Shown: in pieces, positions 25,808 through 36,318 of the stretch
Position numbering within the stretch: position 1 is the first letter of the stretch
How the letters are laid out: every line of letters starts with the position of its first letter
Assembly (NCBI GenBank): GCA_035636095.1
Contig: DASPZU010000120.1
Span: 1 to 39,884 of the forward strand
From: Gp7-AA10 sp035636095
GTDB taxonomy: Bacteria > Acidobacteriota > Thermoanaerobaculia > Gp7-AA8
Reading direction: 5' to 3'
DNA: 39,884 nt
The notes under the pieces: generated by a model
What the model was told of the DNA's origin: nothing
The model's database searches: none
Seen by the model: only the letters and a program-made list of their open reading frames with translations
Position numbers and translations under genes: made by a program

Positions 25808-27577
25808 ATGCGCACTTTGGTCACTGCTCTAACTCTAGCTATCGCTTTCCCGCTGCTCGCTCAAACCACTCCCGACTGGGTCAAACGCAGCAACGAGGAC
25901 TCCGCGATTCTGCTCAAGGTGCTGGCGGAAATCGCTCCGGAGGCTGCCGGCCGGTTCGGAGTGGAAGGGCTTGATACCCGCGTATCCGTGCTGCCGCTCG
26001 ATGCCAACGCCAGGAACACCGCGGCCATCAGCGCCGCGGTCAAACAGCTCGAGGCGAAGTTGGCAACCGAGAAGGATCCGGCAGTGCGTCAGGATCTGCA
26101 GATCCTCATCCACTCCGCCAGCCTCAACATCGAAGGCATTCGCCTCGGCGAAAAGTACAACCTCCCCTATTTCGACATCCCGCAGACACTCTTTCAGGGA
26201 CTTCGCTCGCTCCTCGACGATCGCGTCGCGCCCGAGCGGCGTCCGGCCGCGCTGGTTCGCCTGCGCAAGTACGCCGGGCTGGAGCCGGGGACGACGCCGC
26301 TGACGCGCCAGGCCATGGCCTACACGCGCTCGCGCCTCGGCGACACGAAGCTGCGCGGTCCGTTCAAGGACAACCTCGAGAAGGACATGTCGAACAGCGC
26401 GCGCTACCTGGCGGGCATCGAGCAGTTGTTCCAGCAGTTCAAGATCGACGGATATCAGGCGCCGCTGGCGGAATTGAAAAAGCAGGTCGATGAGTACGAA
26501 GCATTTCTTCGCGCTGAAGTCGCTCCAAGGGCGACGACCGACTTTCGTCTCCCCGAGGAGATGTATCGCTATTCGCTGAAGCAGTTCGGCAACGACATGC
26601 CGCTGGAGGAGCTGATCAGCCGCGCCAAGACTTCATTCCGCGAGATTCAGAACGAGATGAACTCGATCGCGCCGCTGGTGGCGAAGGAGAAGGGATTCAC
26701 GGCCACCGACTATCGCGACGTCATCCGGGAGTTGAAGAAGCAGCAATTCACGAGCGACACCATTCTTCCCCGATACGAGGCGCGGATGCAGGAGATCGAA
26801 AAGATCATCGCCGCCAATCACATCGTGACGCTGCCGCAGCGCAAGACGAAGTTCCGTCTGGCCAGCGAAGCGGAGACCGCCCAGCAGCCGGCGCCGCATC
26901 TCGATCCGCCACGGCTCATCGGCAACACCGGCGAGCAGGCGGCCTTCGTGCTGCCGCTGCGCATTCCCTCGGCGAGCGGCAAGGCCGACATGTCGTACGA
27001 CGACTTCACATTCGATGCGGCCTCGTGGACTCTTTCCGCCCACGAGGCCCGGCCGGGACACGAGCTGCAGTTCGCGTCGATTCTCGAGAAGGGCGTCTCG
27101 CAGGCGCGGGTGCTGTTCGCGTTCAACAGCGTCAACGTCGAGGGTTGGGGCCTCTACGCCGAGGCCGAGCTCAAGCCGTACGAACCGCTGGATGGGCAGC
27201 TCATCGCTCTGCAGCATCGGCTGCTGCGCGCCGCGCGGGCCTTCATGGATCCATCGCTGCAGTTAGGCCGCATGACGCGCGAAGAGGCTTACCGCGTCCT
27301 CGAGGACCAGGTGGTCGAGTCGCACGCCATGGCCAATCAGGAGGTAGAGCGCTACACCTTCCGCGCGCCCGGCCAGGCGCCGTCGTATTTCGTCGGCTAC
27401 TCGCGGCTGATGGAGCTGCGCACCGACGCCGAGCGCATGCTCGGAAAAAACTTCGACCGCCAGAGCTATCACGACTTCATCCTGGCCCAGGGCCTCGTCC
27501 CACCCTCGCTGCTGCGGGAGGCGGTGATCAACGATTACGTGAAGCCGCGCGTGGCGGCGGCCGTCGCGAGCAACTGA
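25808..27577 (+). CDS. DUF885-family secreted metallopeptidase-like protein
   Basis: 589 residues. Signal peptide MRTLVTALTLAIAFPLLA. In the C-terminal half, HEARPGHELQ supplies the HExxxGH-type zinc site that defines DUF885, followed by NVEGWGLYAE, the second conserved motif. These proteins are taken to be periplasmic or extracellular zinc carboxypeptidase-like enzymes; specificity is unknown. Rare codons (CTA, ACT) cluster in the signal sequence, as is common where the 5' end stays unstructured. The last 43 bases overlap the convergent DUF5615 gene. Confidence 0.92.
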   Translation: MRTLVTALTLAIAFPLLAQTTPDWVKRSNEDSAILLKVLAEIAPEAAGRFGVEGLDTRVSVLPLDANARNTAAISAAVKQLEAKLATEKDPAVRQDLQILIHSASLNIEGIRLGEKYNLPYFDIPQTLFQGLRSLLDDRVAPERRPAALVRLRKYAGLEPGTTPLTRQAMAYTRSRLGDTKLRGPFKDNLEKDMSNSARYLAGIEQLFQQFKIDGYQAPLAELKKQVDEYEAFLRAEVAPRATTDFRLPEEMYRYSLKQFGNDMPLEELISRAKTSFREIQNEMNSIAPLVAKEKGFTATDYRDVIRELKKQQFTSDTILPRYEARMQEIEKIIAANHIVTLPQRKTKFRLASEAETAQQPAPHLDPPRLIGNTGEQAAFVLPLRIPSASGKADMSYDDFTFDAASWTLSAHEARPGHELQFASILEKGVSQARVLFAFNSVNVEGWGLYAEAELKPYEPLDGQLIALQHRLLRAARAFMDPSLQLGRMTREEAYRVLEDQVVESHAMANQEVERYTFRAPGQAPSYFVGYSRLMELRTDAERMLGKNFDRQSYHDFILAQGLVPPSLLREAVINDYVKPRVAAAVASN

Positions 27578-27936
27578 TCGGCGATCGGCCGATCGCAAAT
27601 CACGTCGCCTTTCAACGGACCGATTTCGAGCGCGTCTCCCGGTTTGAGCATGGGAAGCACGCTCGAAATCTGCGTGACCAGAAAACGAATATCTTCGATT
27701 CGACTTCGTACTCCGGTCAACACGAGCACAGAAATGCCGATCTTCCGAAGGTTCTGCTGATAGGGCAAGGAGTGATCGGCAGTGATGAGCACGTTGAAGC
27801 CGGCCCCAACGGTCGCTCGAAGGAGGACGCCGTTGCGTAGTCCCAACCATCCTTGATCGTGCACCGTGGAGACGTCGTGTCCAGTGAGCTTTGCCGCAAG
27901 TGAGCGCGGCAGCGATTCATCGATGAGAAGTCGCAA
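27535..27936 (-). CDS. DUF5615 PIN-like toxin
   Basis: 133 residues. It begins MRLLIDESLPRSLAAKL, then GHDVSTVHDQGWLGLRN and LITADHSLPYQQN, the conserved acidic residues of the PIN-like DUF5615 fold. Proteins of this family are usually toxins with RNase-like activity, paired with a DUF433 antitoxin, as here. The gene overlaps the antitoxin by 20 bp, and its tail overlaps the end of the DUF885 gene on the other strand. Confidence 0.87.
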   Translation of the reverse strand: MRLLIDESLPRSLAAKLTGHDVSTVHDQGWLGLRNGVLLRATVGAGFNVLITADHSLPYQQNLRKIGISVLVLTGVRSRIEDIRFLVTQISSVLPMLKPGDALEIGPLKGDVICDRPIADQLLATAAATRGFT

Positions 27937-28138
27937 CGGCTTCCACCGCCTCTCTGGCGATTTCGAGGGCGGCGATTGCCTGCTCTCTGGTTACGGACGG
28001 AAATTCGTCGAGGAACTTTTCGAGAGGGTCGCCAGCCTCGAGGAAGTCGAACAGGTTGCGGACCGGTACGCGGGTGCCAACGAAAACCGGCTCGCCACTC
28101 ATGATCTCTGGATCGCTGTGAACTACCCTGTTCGCCAC
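27917..28138 (-). CDS. DUF433 antitoxin
   Basis: 73 residues beginning VVHSDPEIMSGEPVFVGTRVPV, the standard entry of DUF433, with the following helix-turn-helix-like part (LFDFLEAGDPLEKFLDEF). It precedes and overlaps the DUF5615 gene. By analogy to other antitoxin-first pairs it should neutralise the toxin and repress the promoter just upstream, in the 139-bp gap to the next gene. Confidence 0.9.
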   Translation of the reverse strand: MANRVVHSDPEIMSGEPVFVGTRVPVRNLFDFLEAGDPLEKFLDEFPSVTREQAIAALEIAREAVEAVATSHR

Positions 28139-28277
28139 GTGCCGAGGATACCTCGGACTGCCGAAAATCGATCGAAGCTCTCCATCTCGTAGATTTCGTG
28201 AAGGAGATCACGCTTTCGACGTGACATCGCTCACCGCGGCAAGGTCATCAGGCATCGCAGTTGCGTGATCCAGAGTC

Positions 28278-28571
28278 ATGGGCGACGACAAGCTCAACTC
28301 GCTCGACGGCGACTTCGGAGATCGATTCACAGAAATTCGCAGGACTCCGAACGGCAAGGGCGACGATTACGCAACGCAGGTTTACAGGCTGCCGCCAACA
28401 ATCGAAGTGGCAACGGAGCTGGTGTCTCCGGAGCAGATCCGCAACGATGCTCTCGCGCGCGTCGAAGGAAAACTCGACGCGGTCATCGAAGCGCTGATTG
28501 TCCTGCAGCGCCGCGTCGAGTCGATCGACGCCGTTTTCGCACAAGTCGTGGCGCGTCATCTCCTGCGATAG
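28278..28571 (+). CDS. Small hydrophilic protein with coiled-coil tail, unknown
   Basis: 97 residues from an ATG at 28278, with GC-rich third codon positions like its neighbours, which supports a real gene. The N-terminus is polar and Asp-rich (MGDDKLNSLDGDFGDRF). The C-terminal half (ALARVEGKLDAVIEALIVLQRRVESIDAVFAQ, read as spaced leucines and valines) suggests a helix that can dimerise. No family is recognised. It ends 13 bp before the epimerase gene and may be co-transcribed with it. Confidence 0.6.
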   Translation: MGDDKLNSLDGDFGDRFTEIRRTPNGKGDDYATQVYRLPPTIEVATELVSPEQIRNDALARVEGKLDAVIEALIVLQRRVESIDAVFAQVVARHLLR

Positions 28572-28584
28572 AATCCGCCCGTTT

Positions 28585-29535
28585 ATGGGCACCTCGCTCC
28601 GCATGATGCGCGTCGTCGACTCCCACACCGCGGGCCAGCCGACGCGCGTCATCGTCGATGGCGGTCCCGATCTCGGCGAGGGCCCGCTTTCGGAACGCAT
28701 TGATCGGCTCCGCATGCGCCATGATCGGTTTCGCTCGATCGTCGTGGGAGAGCCGCGCGGATCCGATGCCTTGATCGGCGCGCTTCTCTGCACTCCCAGC
28801 GATCCCACCTGCACCACCGGGGTGATCTTCTTCGACAGCTGCGGCTACCTCGGCATGTGCGGTCACGGAATCATCGGCGTCATCGCCACGCTCGAATACC
28901 TCGGCCTGATCAAGCCCCGCGGATCGCACCGCATCGAAACGCCGGTCGGCACGGTCACCGCGGAATTGCACGCATCGGGAGACGTCTCCATTCAAAACGT
29001 CGCCAGTTTCCGGCACAAGAGAAATGTGGTGATCGACATCAACGGATCGACGAAGTTCACCGGCGATGTCGCCTGGGGCGGCAATTGGTTTTTCCTGGTC
29101 AACGATCACCGGGAGGAGCTCAGCGTCGGCCGCGTGGAACGGCTGACCGAAGTGACGCGATCCATACGTCAAGCGCTGGCCCGCGACGGAATCACCGGCG
29201 CGAACGGCGAGAAGATCGATTCCGTCGCGCTTTTCGGACCACCGCAGCGTCGCGACGCCAGGAGCCGCAATTTCGTCCTGCGCTTTGGAAAAACGTACGG
29301 CCGCTCGCCGTGCGGCACCGGCATGAGCGCCAAGCTGGCCTGCCTGTTCGAGGATGGCGTGCTGGCCGCGGGAGAGAACTGGCGGCAGGAGAGCATCGTC
29401 GGCACCGTGTTCGACGGCTCCGTCGACGTGGTGGATGGAGCGATCCGGCCGACGGTGCGTGGCAACGCCTACGTCACCGCCGAGGCGACGCTCATCATCG
29501 ACGAGCGCGATCCGTTGTGCTGGGGAATCAACTAA
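28585..29535 (+). CDS. Proline racemase-family 4-hydroxyproline epimerase
   Basis: 316 residues from the ATG at 28585; an upstream in-frame extension overlaps the previous gene and is rejected. The entry VDSHTAGQPTRV is family-typical. Both catalytic cysteines are present: Cys92 in MCGHG and Cys243 in SPCGTG. A Thr instead of the second Cys would mark the dehydratase branch, so a racemase or epimerase is favoured. The probable reaction is trans-4-hydroxy-L-proline to cis-4-hydroxy-D-proline in collagen-type hydroxyproline catabolism. No downstream pathway genes (oxidase, deaminase) lie nearby, so the substrate rests on family knowledge. Confidence 0.87.
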   Translation: MGTSLRMMRVVDSHTAGQPTRVIVDGGPDLGEGPLSERIDRLRMRHDRFRSIVVGEPRGSDALIGALLCTPSDPTCTTGVIFFDSCGYLGMCGHGIIGVIATLEYLGLIKPRGSHRIETPVGTVTAELHASGDVSIQNVASFRHKRNVVIDINGSTKFTGDVAWGGNWFFLVNDHREELSVGRVERLTEVTRSIRQALARDGITGANGEKIDSVALFGPPQRRDARSRNFVLRFGKTYGRSPCGTGMSAKLACLFEDGVLAAGENWRQESIVGTVFDGSVDVVDGAIRPTVRGNAYVTAEATLIIDERDPLCWGIN

Positions 29536-29770
29536 TGCTAAACTGCGCAACCTTTTTGATGCGATACGAAACGCAAGCGATCAACTTCTGCACCGGAGGT
29601 GCATCTCCGAGCTAGATTTCATTTGAATCGAGCTCGATGAGAGCCCCTTCGGCCACGCGTCGAAGGGGCTTTTTGTTTTGGCGTGACCCAGGGCCGCGGC
29701 TACACAAACGACTCAGTTCGGCGGCCCGCTACCAAGAAAGGAGGTGCCCAATCGATCGATCCATAAACGG
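29536..29770 (+). other. Structured non-coding stretch, leader-like (possible infC leader remnant)
   Basis: About 235 bp after the epimerase with no gene I can support. It holds a GCACC-GGA-GGTGC hairpin near 29591, a clear terminator at 29642-29679, and at about 29741 a strong Shine-Dalgarno (AAAGGAGG) followed after GTGCCCA by ATC GAT CGA TCC ATA AAC GGT. That frame reads IDRSINGG from an ATC start. An ideal ribosome binding site before an AUC/AUU/AUA start followed by an INxxIR-like motif is typical of infC (IF-3). Here the frame runs straight into a palindrome, so this would be only a leader fragment. Confidence 0.4.
29642..29679 (+). terminator. Rho-independent terminator
   Basis: AGCCCCTTCG (29642-29651) and CGAAGGGGCT (29661-29670) form a perfect 10-bp stem with a 9-base loop, followed by TTTTTGTTTT. 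It may end the epimerase transcript 107 bp upstream, or act as an attenuator in the leader-like region. Confidence 0.85.
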
Positions 29771-29801
29771 TGGAGCGCCGCCGCCCTCGGCGGCGCTTTT
29801 T
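29771..29801 (+). repeat. GGAGCGCCGCCG palindrome, copy 3, intergenic
   Basis: TGG then AGCGCCGCCG, CCCT, CGGCGGCGCT and TTTTT. This is the same element as inside lhr, here outside genes and followed by a T-run, so this copy could also terminate transcription on the plus strand. Confidence 0.7.
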
Positions 29802-29835
29802 AGAAGCCGCAAAGCCGCCCTTCGAGTCTGCGGGG

Positions 29836-30081
29836 TCAGTTTATGGAGGAGTGCGCCTTCGCGTAAAGAAATTCAGGAGCGAAGTCCGCGCCGTTCGGCC
29901 ATGCGATTGTGCCGTGCTCTGCGACCGTAAATTTTCGGAAGAATGAAACGTCCTTGAGTGGCTCGAACACTGGTCCCAAAAGCTCGGCCGATAGATCAAC
30001 TTCACCTTCGGTGCCGTCTTCAAACGTCACCCAGATCACGTAGTCGCGAACGTATCGAGCATCAACGACGTCATAGTTCAT
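29836..30081 (-). CDS. DUF2442-domain protein
   Basis: 81 residues from the ATG at 30081; a longer open frame up to 30138 lacks a credible start. The pattern VIWVTFEDGTEGEVDL to IAWPNGADFAPEFLY is the DUF2442 signature. Such proteins are often found beside DUF4160 partners in toxin-antitoxin-like pairs; no partner is visible here, and the neighbour is a restriction gene read divergently. The role is unknown. Confidence 0.82.
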   Translation of the reverse strand: MNYDVVDARYVRDYVIWVTFEDGTEGEVDLSAELLGPVFEPLKDVSFFRKFTVAEHGTIAWPNGADFAPEFLYAKAHSSIN

Positions 30082-30191
30082 TTTCTGGCGCCGATTGTTA
30101 CAGCGTCGCAGATTGCAGGCAACTTCGAACGAGCGCAAGTCGCTCTTCGTGTCGGCGGAAGCCCCTTTGCTTGACGCTCCGCGATACTTCC

Positions 30192-31046
30192 ATGAACATG
30201 ACTGAAATGCATGGTCCGGACATCGTCGTCCGCACGATCAGTGTGCCGACACCCAAGGGCGCGCTCAAAAAGCTTTGGCAATACCATTCTCGAAGCGATC
30301 ACCATTCAAAAGTAGCTTGCTGGGCAATCTTGTTTGATCTCTTGAATCACTCAGCGCTCCTTCGTCAACACGTACGAAGCGGTCGAATTGGGTTTGGCGT
30401 AAACCATGAGATGCGTGATTTTCGTACTCGGCGAAAGAAAAAGCTCGATCTTGTGCTGTCGACTCCTCGCGCGGAACAACAAAAACGACGACCGACCACG
30501 CTGGACTCGCTGGCGCGTAAGTGGAACATTCAGCTAACGGTCGCTGAGACAAAAATCTTGTCGACGTTCCCTAAGTTGGCTGAAACTCCGGTTGGCAATG
30601 TTTACGTTGCTCTGGAAGCGAAAGCGGCGATGACGGAGCACGGCAAGGCTGAATCGCGTCTATATGATGAATTGAACTCTAGTCATGATGCGGTTCATGG
30701 CGCTGCTGAAATGGCGATCGCCGCGGGCTTCGTCATGGTAAATATGAGCCTGGAGTTCATAAGTCCGGGGCGCGGGACGTACGAGAATCCTGTAATCAGT
30801 AAGCACGATCAGCCGCGCGTCACAGCGTCCCTAATCTCGAAAGTGCTCGAGATCCCGCGCCGGTCGACTACGTCGACTGCTGGGTTTGACGCGTTGGGGA
30901 TCGTGGTGGTCGAAGCCAAGAACGACAAGTCGCCAGTGCGGCTGGTCACAGGGCCACCTGCTCCAGCACAGGGTGACCCGGTACACTACGATGCGATGAT
31001 CAGACGAATCATTCAACTTTACGAGGCGAGATTCCCGCACGCGTGA
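30192..31046 (+). CDS. Putative PD-(D/E)xK restriction endonuclease
   Basis: 284 residues from the ATG at 30192; the open frame runs further upstream but is covered by the divergent DUF2442 region and has no sensible protein sequence there. Candidate catalytic residues are Asp86 (KKKLDLVLS) and Glu142/Lys144 (YVALEAKAA), fitting the PD-(D/E)xK nuclease order. It faces the Vsr and C5-methyltransferase genes and overlaps vsr by 38 bp, so a type II restriction role is inferred from context. I do not recognise the specificity family. Base composition looks less GC-rich than in the flanking genes. Confidence 0.68.
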   Translation: MNMTEMHGPDIVVRTISVPTPKGALKKLWQYHSRSDHHSKVACWAILFDLLNHSALLRQHVRSGRIGFGVNHEMRDFRTRRKKKLDLVLSTPRAEQQKRRPTTLDSLARKWNIQLTVAETKILSTFPKLAETPVGNVYVALEAKAAMTEHGKAESRLYDELNSSHDAVHGAAEMAIAAGFVMVNMSLEFISPGRGTYENPVISKHDQPRVTASLISKVLEIPRRSTTSTAGFDALGIVVVEAKNDKSPVRLVTGPPAPAQGDPVHYDAMIRRIIQLYEARFPHA

Positions 31047-31488
31047 GTTTGCGGTGAAGTGTGCGCTTCACTCGAGCTGCATCGTTTTCAATCTGACACT
31101 CCCAGACGAAGATGACGTGAAATCGCTCGCGCCGAAGACGTTTTGCGACGCGAGAGTCACGCGCAACGTTCTCCTCGAACTTATGCACCCAAAAAGCTCG
31201 ATTTCTAGTCGGTGTGGTAGCTCGATCGCAACCTGAGTGTCGATGCCAGAAGCATCCGTGCACGAACACCACCCACCTTTTCGCACGATTCGCGACATCA
31301 GGCGAACCCGGAAGATCTCGATTGCTGATTCTGAAACGATATCCAAGAGAGTGCAGAACCTGCCGCACTCTTAACTCGGCCGACGTACCGTGTTGACGAA
31401 TGCGCGCGAGACGCTTTGAAGTCTCGGAATCGACGACTAGCTTGTGGCGGGATCTGGAGGAACCTAGTGAACGAGCCTTCGGTGGCAC
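31009..31488 (-). CDS. vsr: Vsr very-short-patch repair endonuclease
   Basis: 159 residues starting at GTG. The Vsr signature is nearly complete: GTSAELRVRQVLHSLGYRF, RDLPGSPDVA with the catalytic Asp near 64, VVFVHGCFWHRH with the conserved Phe, Trp and His residues, FWVHKFEENVARD, and a late VWECQ. Vsr nicks DNA 5' of the T in T:G mismatches that arise by deamination of 5-methylcytosine. It starts three bases after the methyltransferase stop, so they are co-translated, which explains its job. Its 3' end overlaps the facing nuclease gene. Confidence 0.92.
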   Translation of the reverse strand: MPPKARSLGSSRSRHKLVVDSETSKRLARIRQHGTSAELRVRQVLHSLGYRFRISNRDLPGSPDVANRAKRWVVFVHGCFWHRHSGCDRATTPTRNRAFWVHKFEENVARDSRVAKRLRRERFHVIFVWECQIENDAARVKRTLHRKLTRAGISPRKVE

Positions 31489-31491
31489 GCC

Positions 31492-32727
31492 TCAAATAAT
31501 CGCACGCCGTTGGTCACCTTGCATCCTACCCAAGTGCGCTGCAACAGCCGCTAAGAAGCCTTCAGGAAATCTAAGCTTCGCGATTTGAGCCCGTGAGTAA
31601 AAGCCACTGGTCGCCTTCGCAGAAAGCGGAGATGTCTCATGCTTCAGAAAGTCACTTAGGTGGGGTGTTTTCGAATGCACCGGCCACGTCGAAAGATCAG
31701 CTTGAAATCGACCTCGTCCAACATTCCAGGCGGCAGTGGGCCAACCGTTCTTCCGAGAGAGAGACGTATCGCCTGACGCGTCATATTCTCCGGGTGCACG
31801 CAAACGCTGCCCAATCCACTCGGCTACAGTCACCGTGACTGCGTTGCCGACGAGTTTCCAACGCGATCCTGGTTTCGCAACGATCTCTGCTGGCTTCGTC
31901 CAATCTTCGGCAAAGCCCTGCAAACGCTCTGCGTCACGAATATCGATCTTTCCGATGTGCCCAGACGGAAATATGACCGCCGGCGGAGAGGGGATTCCAA
32001 TCGTCGATCCGCCCTTGAGTGTCGGAACGCAATCCACTCCCCAACCAAGGCCCTTCAACCCCTCAGTCCAATAGAACCCGCATGCGACATCGCGGAAGGA
32101 TCGATCTTCACGTATTTCCGATACAGCATCAACGAAAAGCACATTCCTTGGATCATGATGGCGCGATGCCAGGAGATACACCCGCTCACGACGTTGCGGG
32201 AGACCGAACGCGCGCGAGTTGACGATGCGGTATGCCCATCGATAGTTCAGCCTCTCGAGTTCCGTAACGATGACATCAAGCGCTCGCCCACCAGCTAGCT
32301 GCAGCATGAACGGAACATTTTCGAGCAAGATCCACTCGACTTGTCTCGTTTCAAGCAACCGGAAAACCTCGCCCACAAGAGACGAACGACTGCCCGTGAT
32401 TCCAGCCGTTCTTCCCGCCTGACTTAAGTCCTGGCAAGGGAAACCAGCCGCCACTAATTCAGTTCCGTGAGGCAAAGACTTCAACTGCTGAACATCGTCA
32501 ACTCGTTTGACGCGAGGAAAACGAGCCTCGAGAACAGCGCGAGCGACACCGTCGATTTCACAGAGCAGATCCGTTTCGTGACCACTACGAGAAAGCCCGA
32601 GTTCGATTCCGCCGATGCCGGCAAACAATCCGGTACATCGAAGTGGCGGCCGGATTGACACACTCAAAGGAGGAGCGGCCGAATGCTTCTGCGGCTTGAT
32701 TTGAAGTTGGTGAACGGTATTTCGCAT
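31492..32727 (-). CDS. DNA (cytosine-5) methyltransferase
   Basis: 411 residues from the ATG at 32727. Motifs in order: I (CTGLFAGIGGIELGL, about 31-45), IV with catalytic Cys98 (AAGFPCQDLS), VI (LLENVPF), VIII (GLPQRRERVYLLAS), and IX-X (ERLQGF, then LVGNAVTVTVAEWIGQ). The target recognition region between VIII and IX is short. An extra tail of about 85 residues after motif X, starting near ASGDTSLSRKNGWP, is unusual for the core enzyme. The open frame extends upstream to 32895, but that part is poor protein. A TTGACA lies about 25 bp before the ATG, so the leader would be short. Confidence 0.92.
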   Translation of the reverse strand: MRNTVHQLQIKPQKHSAAPPLSVSIRPPLRCTGLFAGIGGIELGLSRSGHETDLLCEIDGVARAVLEARFPRVKRVDDVQQLKSLPHGTELVAAGFPCQDLSQAGRTAGITGSRSSLVGEVFRLLETRQVEWILLENVPFMLQLAGGRALDVIVTELERLNYRWAYRIVNSRAFGLPQRRERVYLLASRHHDPRNVLFVDAVSEIREDRSFRDVACGFYWTEGLKGLGWGVDCVPTLKGGSTIGIPSPPAVIFPSGHIGKIDIRDAERLQGFAEDWTKPAEIVAKPGSRWKLVGNAVTVTVAEWIGQRLRAPGEYDASGDTSLSRKNGWPTAAWNVGRGRFQADLSTWPVHSKTPHLSDFLKHETSPLSAKATSGFYSRAQIAKLRFPEGFLAAVAAHLGRMQGDQRRAII

Positions 32728-32847
32728 GACATGAGACTGTACCGACCCAACTGTCAATCGCTTTTTATTCGATAGTTCCGTTTCGGCCATCGAGGCGGAT
32801 GAACGGCTCCCTCGGATCGACAAATCTCCACCGCGGGTAGATGCGCG

Positions 32848-32878
32848 AGAGGCGGCCTTGCGGCCGCCTCTTTCTTTT
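32848..32878 (+). terminator. Strong hairpin after nrdJ, T-tract on the plus strand
   Basis: AGAGGCGGCC (32848-32857) and GGCCGCCTCT (32862-32871) pair around TTGC, followed on the plus strand by TTTCTTTT. It lies just past the nrdJ stop, where a minus-strand terminator is expected, but the T-tract is on the other strand. It may act in both directions or block plus-strand read-through into nrdJ. The rest of the 174-bp gap shows only a TTGACA for the methyltransferase gene. Confidence 0.6.
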
Positions 32879-32901
32879 GAAGTTCGAATTGACATCGTCC
32901 C

Positions 32902-35718
<2,817 letters not shown>

Positions 35719-35965
35719 GATCTCTCTCCTCCTCACCGAAACAAAGGCGCCCCGCGCAGGGGCGCCTTCAACTCACGTTGCGAAGATCTCAGCGCGCTGA
35801 CCAGCGCAGTAAGCCGGGCCTGCTGCGTGGCACTGGCGACTTCACTTTGACTGTGACCTGATATTCGCGGATTTGCAGGGATACAGACCGTAGAGGGGAT
35901 CGAGCAGCCAAACGCGATTGCCTTGCATCCTTCATTGTCCCTCCCTCGCACCGTGATGTTGTGGT
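35719..35965 (-). promoter_or_regulatory. nrdJ leader RNA, unassigned
   Basis: About 245 nt between the predicted transcription start and nrdJ. It is rich in short inverted repeats (CGCAG/CTGCG, TCAGCG/CGCTGA) and ends in an intrinsic terminator directly before the Shine-Dalgarno. The position suggests a riboswitch or attenuator. I looked for cobalamin riboswitch core motifs (GCCACTG, the B12 box) and did not find a convincing match. A 48-codon frame starting ATGAAGGATGC behind GAGGGAGGGA, at about 35935 down to about 35790, could be a leader peptide. Confidence 0.5.
35738..35768 (-). terminator. Intrinsic terminator (attenuator) in the nrdJ leader
   Basis: On the minus strand AAGGCGCCCC and GGGGCGCCTT form a perfect 10-bp stem around TGCGC, followed by TGTTTC after TT. 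The stem ends a few bases before the nrdJ Shine-Dalgarno, so read-through must be controlled for nrdJ to be made. Confidence 0.75.
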
Positions 35966-35971
35966 TGCAGG

Positions 35972-36000
35972 ACAAGCTACGCCCAGTAGAACGCTCTGTC
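35972..36000 (-). promoter_or_regulatory. Predicted nrdJ promoter
   Basis: TTGACA (36000-35995) with a 17-bp spacer to TAGCTT (35977-35972). The -35 box is perfect and the -10 box is moderate. It would give a leader of about 245 nt. No palindromic NrdR box was recognised around it. Confidence 0.55.
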
Positions 36001-36318
36001 AAGGGGTGGACAAAAAAGTGTGAAGCCATCGCGAATTCAGAACACCAAATCGGGCTTAAGTATTCGCGCTTTCAAAGATTTAGTTCCACAGGCGCTCGAC
36101 CGCATTTCCGCCCATTTCCCACCGCTTTCTCACCGGATTCTCGCAGGATATCCGCCGACGAATCCGCAGATTTTCCGCCCCTTTTCCGCATCTTTTGCAC
36201 AATAGCTTGTGCGATTTTTTTTCCGCAAACTTTGCGCAGCGAATTCGCAGGATTTGACGAACTGAGCCGGAAAGAAAAAGGGCGAAAAAGAAGCGCTATT
36301 CGAGGGGCTGCGGAAAAC
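36001..36318. other. Gene-free AT-richer stretch
   Basis: About 320 bp with no supportable gene. It holds several TTTTCCGC-like units, three CGCAGGAT/CGCAGATT-like units and the terminator-like hairpin at 36197. No DnaA box (TTATCCACA) was seen. Confidence 0.5.
36197..36222 (+). terminator. Orphan terminator-like hairpin
   Basis: GCACAA-TAGC-TTGTGC is followed by GA and eight T. It faces the plus strand, yet no plus-strand gene lies upstream for more than 5 kb. It may end an unseen small RNA that would run opposite the nrdJ leader. Confidence 0.5.

Noticed and set aside
28248..28817. 189-residue minus-strand frame over the small orphan and epimerase genes
   Set aside because: It lies antisense to a clearly conserved epimerase and has Arg/Ser-rich shadow composition.
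29958..30191. N-terminal extension of the restriction nuclease frame
   Set aside because: It overlaps the DUF2442 gene and its protein is Arg/Ser-rich without structure; the ATG at 30192 starts the credible protein.
32728..32895. N-terminal extension of the C5 methyltransferase frame
   Set aside because: The frame is open but the sequence is low-quality (Arg/Ser-rich), carries the post-nrdJ hairpin, and leaves motif I unusually far from the start; the ATG at 32727 fits better.
35719..35965. Cobalamin riboswitch before nrdJ
   Set aside because: Expected from function, but I could not find the conserved core or B12 box on either strand; left as an unassigned leader.
35733..36029. 98-residue frame in the nrdJ leader (minus strand)
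   Set aside because: It begins upstream of the predicted promoter and runs through the terminator hairpin; no ribosome binding site. Treated as part of the leader RNA.
36001..36318. Replication origin in the AT-richer gap
   Set aside because: No DnaA boxes and no dnaA, dnaN or parAB neighbours were seen.
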